Positions 58,686-64,000 of a stretch of 64,000 nucleotides of DNA are shown piece by piece. Each line of letters begins with the position of its first letter. Within the stretch, counting starts at the first letter, position 1. Below the pieces are notes generated by a model, which was not told where the DNA came from, searched no databases, and was given only the letters and a program-made list of their open reading frames with translations. Source of the stretch: Roseomonas alba (GTDB lineage Bacteria; Pseudomonadota; Alphaproteobacteria; Acetobacterales; Acetobacteraceae); the NCBI RefSeq assembly GCF_019430885.1, contig NZ_JAHYBZ010000001.1:868001-932000 (forward strand). Direction: 5' to 3'. Both the position numbers and the translations under genes were made by a program.

Positions 58686-59213
58686 ATGGGGCAGGCGGAG
58701 GCGATGGGCCGCATCGGAGATGACGCGATACGCGCCCTGCTGCCGCATCTGCGCCGCTTCGCGCTCAGCCTCACGCGAGATTCCGCCGCCGCCGACGACC
58801 TGGTGCAGGCGGCCCTGGAGCGCGTCCTGTCGCATTGGGCCTCCTGGCGCGGCGAAGGCAGCCTGCGCGCCTGGGTCTTCGCCATCCTCTACCGGCAGTT
58901 CACTGCCGAACAGCGCCGCGCCCGCCGCTTCTCCCGCCTGGTAGAGCTCTTCACCGGCATGGAGCGGCATGCGCCTTCGGTGGAGGAAGGCGCGCTCGCC
59001 CGCGTGGGCCTTGCTGCCATCGACACCCTGCCGACCGAACAGCGCGCCCTGCTGCTGCTCGTCAGTGTCGAGGGCCTCAGTTACAAAGAAGCGGCCGAGG
59101 CGCTGGACCTGCCCATCGGCACCGTCATGTCGCGCCTGTCGCGGGCCCGCGCCGCCCTGCACCGCGCCATCGACGGCGAGGAGACGCCGAAGACCCTGAG
59201 GGCCGTGCCATGA
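58686..59213 (+). CDS. ECF sigma factor
   Basis: 175 residues from ATG 58686 (an alternative start is 58704). Sigma-2 region ALSLTRDSAAADDLVQAALE with AWVFAILYRQF, sigma-4 region LPTEQRALLLLVSVEGLSYK-EAAEALDLPIGTVMSRLSRA. Belongs to the RpoE-like ECF class. Its stop overlaps the anti-sigma start (ATGA). First chromosomal gene after the island. Confidence 0.93.
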   Translation: MGQAEAMGRIGDDAIRALLPHLRRFALSLTRDSAAADDLVQAALERVLSHWASWRGEGSLRAWVFAILYRQFTAEQRRARRFSRLVELFTGMERHAPSVEEGALARVGLAAIDTLPTEQRALLLLVSVEGLSYKEAAEALDLPIGTVMSRLSRARAALHRAIDGEETPKTLRAVP

Positions 59214-59968
59214 GCGCGCTGATCCCCGATGAGGAGACGCTGCACGCCTATGTCGACGGGCGGCTGGATGCCGAGGCGCAGGCGCGCGTCGAGGCCTTCC
59301 TCGCGCGCGATGGCGGCTGGGCGGCGACGGTCGCCGACTGGAAGCGCGATGCCGAGCGGCTGCGCGCCGCCGCGGCCGGGCCGTTGCTGCTGCCGCTCAA
59401 TCCGCGGCTTGATCCGGCGGCGTTGCGCCAGGGCATGCGGGTGCGGCGGCAGCGCCGCCTGGCCACTGCCGCGGCGCTGCTGCTGGTCGCGGGCCTCGGC
59501 GGCGGTCTCGGCTGGACGGCGCGCGAGCGGATGTTCGCCGCGGCGAACCCGCCCATGGCCGATGCGGTCAGCGCCTATCGCGTCTTCGCCACCGCCGGCA
59601 GCCAGGCCGTCGAGGTGCGCGCCACCGGCACGGATGCGATGCAGACCTGGCTCGCCCGGCATCTCGACCGCGGCGGCGCGCGCGTGCCGGACCTCACCGC
59701 CTATGGCGTGCGCCTGCTCGGCGGGCGACTGCTGGCGACCGAGGACGGCCCGGCCGCCATGGTGCTCTTCGAGGATGAGGACGGCCGGCGCATTGCCTTC
59801 TACATGCGGCCGGGCCCGCCCTTCGCGACCGAGACCATCGAGGAACGGCGCGATGGCGGGCTGCTCGCCCGCTACTGGTCGCGCCACGGCTATCGCTTCG
59901 CCGTCGTCGCGCCAGCGGACGACGACCGCGCCGCCGAGATCGCTCGGGTGCTGCGCGTCGGGAGCTGA
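59210..59968 (+). CDS. membrane anti-sigma factor
   Basis: 252 residues, start ATG 59210. Cytoplasmic N-terminal part with DEETLHAYVDGRLDAEAQAR and a short helical anti-sigma domain, one membrane span (LATAAALLLVAGLGGGLGWT, near residue 90) and a periplasmic domain ending in RYWSRHGYRFAVVAPADDDR. It holds the sigma factor inactive until a signal is sensed. The signal is unknown; neighbours suggest metal or oxidative stress (inference). Confidence 0.88.
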   Translation: MSALIPDEETLHAYVDGRLDAEAQARVEAFLARDGGWAATVADWKRDAERLRAAAAGPLLLPLNPRLDPAALRQGMRVRRQRRLATAAALLLVAGLGGGLGWTARERMFAAANPPMADAVSAYRVFATAGSQAVEVRATGTDAMQTWLARHLDRGGARVPDLTAYGVRLLGGRLLATEDGPAAMVLFEDEDGRRIAFYMRPGPPFATETIEERRDGGLLARYWSRHGYRFAVVAPADDDRAAEIARVLRVGS

Positions 59969-60055
59969 TCCGACAATTCTTCCGCTCGGCCGGGAATAGG
60001 CACCGGCCGCCGAGCCTCCGTCATCGGTTCCCGACCTTTCACTCGCGGAGATCCG

Positions 60056-60481
60056 ATGCAACCCTTGCCTGTTTCGCGCCGATCCTCGGCCCTGCTTCTC
60101 GCCGCCGCCTTGCTCGGCACCCGCGCCGCGCGGGCCGCTGACGCGCCCGTCGCCCCCGAAGCCGCCTTCCTCGCCGAGAACGAGGAGGCCATGGACCGCA
60201 TGATGGCGGCGATGGCGGTGCACCCTACCGGCGACATCGATCGCGACTTCGTCGAGATGATGATCCCGCACCACCAGGGCGCGATCGACATGGCGCAGGC
60301 CGTGCTGCGCTACGGCAGGAACCAGCAGATCCGCCGCATCGCGCAGGAGATCATCGTCGAGCAGCAGCAGGAGATCGTCGCGATGCGCCTCGCGCTCGGC
60401 GATCCGCTGCCCGCCGCCGCGCCGGCGCCCGACCAGACTGCCGCACCTGCCTCTGCCCATCATCACCATGGAAGTCGCTGA
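60056..60481 (+). CDS. DUF305 (CopM-like) exported metal-associated protein
   Basis: 141 residues with a signal peptide (RSSALLLAAALLGTRAARAA). DUF305 motif FVEMMIPHHQGAIDMAQAVL near residue 60 and a helical part ending in a histidine-rich tail (SAHHHHGSR). Related proteins bind copper or other metals in the periplasm. Preceded by GCGGAG; 1 nt before the next gene, so one operon. Confidence 0.88.
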   Translation: MQPLPVSRRSSALLLAAALLGTRAARAADAPVAPEAAFLAENEEAMDRMMAAMAVHPTGDIDRDFVEMMIPHHQGAIDMAQAVLRYGRNQQIRRIAQEIIVEQQQEIVAMRLALGDPLPAAAPAPDQTAAPASAHHHHGSR

Positions 60482-60482
60482 C

Positions 60483-61931
60483 ATGACCCGCACGCTTCGC
60501 CTCGCGCTGCTGCTTGCCTCCACCGCCATGCCGGCCTTCGCCGGCCAGGCGCCGGTCGCCGCCGACGCACCGGACATCGTGATCAGCCATCGCGACCGGG
60601 TCTATGCCGCCGAGCAATTCTCCAACACCGTCTCGGTCATCGACCCGGCCGACAACCGGTTGCTCGGCGTGATCCGCCTGGGCGATCCGGCGCCGGGCAA
60701 TCTCAGCCCGCTCTATCGCGGCCAGCTCCTGGTGCATGGCATGGGCTTCTCGCCCGATCACCGTACCCTCGCCGTGGTGTCGATCGGGTCGAATTCCGTG
60801 ACCTTCCTCGACACGGCGACGAATGCGGTGCGGCACGTGACCTATGTCGGTCGCTCCCCGCACGAGGCCTTCTACACGCCGGACGGCAAGGAGGTCTGGG
60901 TGACGGTGCGCGGCGAGAACTACATTTCGGTGATCGACGCCACGACCTTCGAGGAGACGCGCCGCATCACCGTGCCGGCGGGGCCGGGCATGACGATCTT
61001 CTCGCCCGACGGCCAGTACGGCTATGTCTGCTCCAGCTTCAATCCCGAGACCGTGGTCATCGGCGTCGCCAGCCACGAGATCGTCGGCCGGGTGCCGCAG
61101 GACAGCCCCTTCTGCCCGAACATCGCGGCGAACCCGGACGGCACGCAGGTCTGGCTGACGCTGAAGGATATCGGCCGCGTCATGGTGTTCAACGCACGGC
61201 CGCCCTTCAACGTGCTGCACCGGATGGACACCGGCCCGATCACCAACCACGTCAACATCGTGCGCAACGCCCATGGCAGCTTTGCCTACATCACGATCGG
61301 CGGCCGCAATGAGGTGCAGGTCTATCGCACCGACAATTTCTCCCGCGTTGCCACCATCCCGGTCGGCGCCCTGCCGCACGGGCTGTGGCCGTCCGGCGAT
61401 GGCACGCGCGTCTATGTCGGGCTCGAGAATGCCGCCGGCATGGCGGTGATCGACACGCTGACCAACCGCGTCCTCGCGACCGTGCCAATCGGCCAGGCGC
61501 CGCAGGCCGTCGCCTACGTGCCGGATGCGGTGCCGGAGGGCGACGGCACGCAAAGGCTCCAGCCGCTTGGCGTCGCGGGGCAGGCGGCCCATCTCAGCCT
61601 CGCGCCACATGGTGCGCAGGCCGGCGGCACCGGGCCGACCAGCGTCACGCTGTTCGACCAGGGGCTGATCCAGGTGTTGCAGGCCTCGGTCACCGGGCTC
61701 GAGCCGCGCAAGCCCTACGTGTTGGCCCTTGCCCCACGCGCTGATGGCAGCGGCGCGCTGGAGCCTATCTCGGCCTTCATGACCAATCCGGCGGGTTCGG
61801 CCATCGTCAATGCGCTGGGGCCGATCCGGCAGATCGTGCAGGCGGGGCAGGGGGATCAGCGCCGCTATCTGGTCATCGTCCCCGGCACGGCTGCCCAACA
61901 CGGCGCACCGCTGCAGGTGCAGCGGCCCTGA
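60483..61931 (+). CDS. exported YVTN-type beta-propeller protein
   Basis: 482 residues, start ATG 60483, 1 nt after the DUF305 stop. Signal peptide RTLRLALLLASTAMPAFAG, then seven or so YVTN/lactonase-like repeats (QFSNTVSVIDPADNRLLGVI, IGSNSVTFLDTATNAVRHVT, GENYISVIDATTFEETRRIT, VALENAAGMAVIDTLTNRVL-type). The C-terminal 120 residues are a separate beta domain. Such propellers are often paired with metal or cytochrome proteins. The substrate is not known. Confidence 0.86.
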   Translation: MTRTLRLALLLASTAMPAFAGQAPVAADAPDIVISHRDRVYAAEQFSNTVSVIDPADNRLLGVIRLGDPAPGNLSPLYRGQLLVHGMGFSPDHRTLAVVSIGSNSVTFLDTATNAVRHVTYVGRSPHEAFYTPDGKEVWVTVRGENYISVIDATTFEETRRITVPAGPGMTIFSPDGQYGYVCSSFNPETVVIGVASHEIVGRVPQDSPFCPNIAANPDGTQVWLTLKDIGRVMVFNARPPFNVLHRMDTGPITNHVNIVRNAHGSFAYITIGGRNEVQVYRTDNFSRVATIPVGALPHGLWPSGDGTRVYVGLENAAGMAVIDTLTNRVLATVPIGQAPQAVAYVPDAVPEGDGTQRLQPLGVAGQAAHLSLAPHGAQAGGTGPTSVTLFDQGLIQVLQASVTGLEPRKPYVLALAPRADGSGALEPISAFMTNPAGSAIVNALGPIRQIVQAGQGDQRRYLVIVPGTAAQHGAPLQVQRP

Positions 61932-62328
61932 GCCATCCGACGCACCGCCGCCGCGGGGGGGGGGATGCGGCGGCGATGCCTGCGCGGGGCGCCATCCCGC
62001 CGGATGGCGCGCCGGTGCAGGCGGAAGGCGGAGACGCCGCGGAGCGATATGCCTCCCCGCATCCGTGCCCACGCCGAGCGGGCGCGAGATGTGCCGGTCC
62101 AGGGGCCTCGCCATTGGCCGGGCTCCGGCGGTGAGGCGGATTTCGGATGCCGGCATGCCAGACGCATCCATGGTATTTCCCTGCCGTGGAGACGCCCCGA
62201 GTCCAGTCGGCCGGATGCGCCCCGCGGTGTCTGTGGTCACGACGCTGACACAAGGCGCTCCGGCACGAGTATCCCGAAAGTCGGACGCAAAGGTTGCGGG
62301 CACGGGATACGACCCGTATCAATCGGTC
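61932..62328. other. 397-bp gap, no gene
   Basis: Begins with a GC hairpin (CCATCCCGCCGGATGG, around 61992) and a run of ten G. No open frame on either strand has a plausible start and composition. Likely a terminator region followed by the promoter of the next gene. Confidence 0.5.
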
Positions 62329-62832
62329 ATGCAGCGCGTTCTTCTGATCTCCGCTCTCGCCGCCCTCTTCGTCGTTCCCGCGGTGGCGCAGAACTCGCCG
62401 AGACGCCTTGGCGAATTTGGCCAATGGACTGCGGCCGTGCATCAGGAACAGGGGCAGAAGCTCTGCTACGCCTTCACGCGCGCGTCCCGCATGAGCCATG
62501 CGCGGACCGATGTCATGCTGATGGTCACGCACCGTGGGCGCACCCGCAACGAAGTCGCGCTGGCGGCCGGCTACATCTATCCGCGCAATGCGCGGGTGAC
62601 CGTCTCGGTGGGCCGGGAGGCATTGCCGTTCCAGGCGGACGGGACCGCCGCTTTTGCGCGCGACAGTCAGGCCGCCGTGGCGGCATTCCGCCGTGGCAGC
62701 GAGGCGATCGCGCGGGGCCCCCGTCGTGCGGGCCGCAGCGGTACCGTGACCGATACCTTCAGCCTGCGGGGCTTCACCGCGGCTTACAACGCCATCACCC
62801 GCGAATGCCCGCCCCGGCGGGGGCGGCGCTGA
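62329..62832 (+). CDS. IalB-like (invasion-associated locus B) exported protein
   Basis: 167 residues with a signal peptide (VLLISALAALFVVPAVAQ). FGQWTAAVHQEQGQKLCYAF near residue 32 and TDVMLMVTHRGRTRNEVALA-AGYIYP resemble the IalB family; two cysteines (LCYAF, RECPP) could form a disulfide. Length fits. The match is by motif and layout only. Confidence 0.65.
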   Translation: MQRVLLISALAALFVVPAVAQNSPRRLGEFGQWTAAVHQEQGQKLCYAFTRASRMSHARTDVMLMVTHRGRTRNEVALAAGYIYPRNARVTVSVGREALPFQADGTAAFARDSQAAVAAFRRGSEAIARGPRRAGRSGTVTDTFSLRGFTAAYNAITRECPPRRGRR

Positions 62833-63105
62833 GTCTCCGCCCCGGGACGTGACCGCGATGCCGGAGGCGGTGTGGTCCCGCTTCCCCGCCCCGGCAGCCT
62901 CGCATGCGATGACAGGCGTGGCTTGAAGGCAGCGCGATTCATCACCGCGCACCCCGAACGATTGTGCTGGCCCCGGATAGCCGCGGGTCGCGACATGCGA
63001 CCCGGGTGACCGCATCGCGGCTGGTCGGAGCGGCTTAGCGGATCGGCAACCTGAATACCGGCACGATCCGGCATCACCGGGCGACCAACCGAGGATGAGG
63101 GTCCC

Positions 63106-63816
63106 ATGTGTCAGGCATGCTCGATGGGCGCCATGCGTCGGCGCGGCCTCTTCGCCATGGGGGGTGTCGCGCTGTCCATAGTTGCGCTGCCCCGATCCGG
63201 GATCACCGCGCAACCGTTCGCCGGCCAAGCGGGCTCGCCCGATGACGCGATTCGGCGCCTGATCGAGGGTAATGCACGCTATGTCGCCAATACTCTGCGC
63301 CCTGCGGACCACGCCGCTGGCCGCGCGGTCCGGGCGGCCGGCCAGCGACCCTTCGCGGCCATCGTCGCCTGTTCCGATTCCCGGGTGGTGCCGGAGTTGA
63401 TCTTCGATCAGGGGCCCGGCGATCTCTTCGTCATCCGGGTCGCCGGCAACTTCATCAACGACGACGCGCTCGCAACGCTGGAATACGGCGCGGCCGTGCT
63501 CGGCATCAGCGCGATCATGGTGCTCGGGCACGCTTCCTGCGGCGCGGTCGGCGCCACCATCGACTCCATTCGCGACAATGCGCTGCCGCCCGGACACCTG
63601 CCGAATCTGGTGAACGCGATCCGCCCGGCCGTCTATGACGTCATGCCCGGCCGGCCGAACGATCTGCTGGCCGCGGCGATCGCCGAGAACGCGCGGCGCA
63701 ATGCGGGCAAGGCAGCAACGGCGGCGCCGATCCTCTCGGGCTTCCATGCTTCCGGGCGGATCCGGTCGGTCGCCGCGGTCTATGAGATCGCGAGCGGCAA
63801 GGTGGAGCTTCTGTGA
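63106..63816 (+). CDS. exported beta-carbonic anhydrase
   Basis: 236 residues. The N-terminus MCQACSMGAMRRRGLFAMGG-VALSIVALP has a twin-arginine-like stretch, suggesting Tat export. Zinc site motifs: AIVACSDSRVVPELIF (Cys, Asp/Arg pair) near residue 85 and VLGHASCGAVGATI (His, Cys) near residue 140. Catalyses CO2/HCO3- conversion, here in the periplasm. An internal start at 63136 (MRRRG) is possible. Confidence 0.9.
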   Translation: MCQACSMGAMRRRGLFAMGGVALSIVALPRSGITAQPFAGQAGSPDDAIRRLIEGNARYVANTLRPADHAAGRAVRAAGQRPFAAIVACSDSRVVPELIFDQGPGDLFVIRVAGNFINDDALATLEYGAAVLGISAIMVLGHASCGAVGATIDSIRDNALPPGHLPNLVNAIRPAVYDVMPGRPNDLLAAAIAENARRNAGKAATAAPILSGFHASGRIRSVAAVYEIASGKVELL

Positions 63817-63870
63817 CATCCGCCCGGCACGCGCGCGGATGTCGCGTTACGTGACGGGCGCGGCCGCCGC

Positions 63871-64000
63871 CTATCGCCGAAGGTCCGCCTCGACCGGCCG
63901 CCGGCCCATGGCGAGCGCGGGCAGGGCGGCCGCCACCAGCCCCACCGCCAGCGCCGCCACCGGCGCCAGGGCATCCTCCCAATCCGGCTGCGCGGCTACC
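63871..64000 (-). CDS. partial membrane protein, possible FtsX-like ABC permease C-terminus
   Basis: Only 42 residues are inside the window (WEDALAPVAALAVGLVAAAL-PALAMGRRPVEADLRR), ending at a stop at 63871. A membrane span followed by a short polar tail with GRRPVEADLR resembles the end of FtsX/MacB-type permeases. Too short to be sure. Confidence 0.45.
   Translation of the reverse strand, partial: VAAQPDWEDALAPVAALAVGLVAAALPALAMGRRPVEADLRR

Noticed and set aside
1-64000. CRISPR array, rRNA, plasmid conjugation genes
   Set aside because: No regular repeat-spacer series, no rRNA sequence and no relaxase or type IV secretion gene was seen.

Overview
The window is a piece of a high-GC alphaproteobacterial chromosome. 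Gene content and order (pyrB with a non-catalytic dihydroorotase, plsY-dprA-topA, gatCAB, a Bug-type solute-binding protein) and an alphaproteobacterial GTTC-N7-GTTC SOS box suggest an acetobacterial (Roseomonas-like) genome. The family assignment is inference from gene content.

Left chromosomal part (1-22093): a minus-strand group made of pyrB plus a GNAT acetyltransferase, then a PyrC' homologue-plsY, dprA and topA, interrupted by a secreted alpha/beta hydrolase, a FAD oxidoreductase, a Bug periplasmic binding protein and a small protein with a histone-H1-like tail. Next come a FkbM methyltransferase with a membrane protein, a lipoprotein with a two-domain peptidoglycan hydrolase, ruvX, gatC-gatA-orf-gatB, an AI-2E family permease and a glutathione S-transferase. 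Several 3' ends carry copies of a double-hairpin repeat. The segment ends in tRNA-Ser(GCT).

Integrated island (about 22080-58514, 36.4 kb): a 14-bp direct repeat, CATCCCCTCCGCCA, lies at the 3' end of tRNA-Ser and again at 58501-58514. A 21-bp arm-type motif is found just inside both ends, and a P4-type tyrosine integrase sits next to the right end. The island is composite. (a) 22.2-31.4 kb: an IS630 remnant; a WD40-caspase gene with a small partner; a DprA-like/phosphoribosyltransferase pair; and a His-Xaa-Ser (HXS) operon hxsB-hxsC-hxsA, a predicted radical-SAM peptide-modification system. (b) 31.5-39.6 kb: DNA-repair and nuclease cargo, namely SOS-boxed dnaE2, SRAP, RadC, a thermonuclease and a DUF2493 SLOG protein. 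(c) 39.6-50.0 kb: a minus-strand phage-tail block (baseplate hub, tape measure with a lysozyme-like domain, possible head protease, coiled-coil proteins) with a GcrA-like zinc protein, an antirepressor and an AlpA-like regulator, but no recognisable terminase, portal or capsid. (d) 50.1-54.4 kb: duplicated, fused and broken antirepressor genes. (e) 54.3-58.3 kb: a satellite-like core of replicase, AlpA-like protein, a protein of unknown function and integrase.

Right chromosomal part (58515-64000): an ECF sigma/anti-sigma pair, a DUF305 protein with a YVTN beta-propeller protein, an IalB-like secreted protein, an exported beta-carbonic anhydrase, and the C-terminus of a membrane protein running off the window.

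The best candidates for new biology are the HXS operon without a visible hxsD, the caspase/beta-propeller gene with an EF-hand-like loop and a coupled small partner, the DprA-like/PRTase pair beside it, and the antirepressor array. All functional calls come from reading the sequence; no database search was run.
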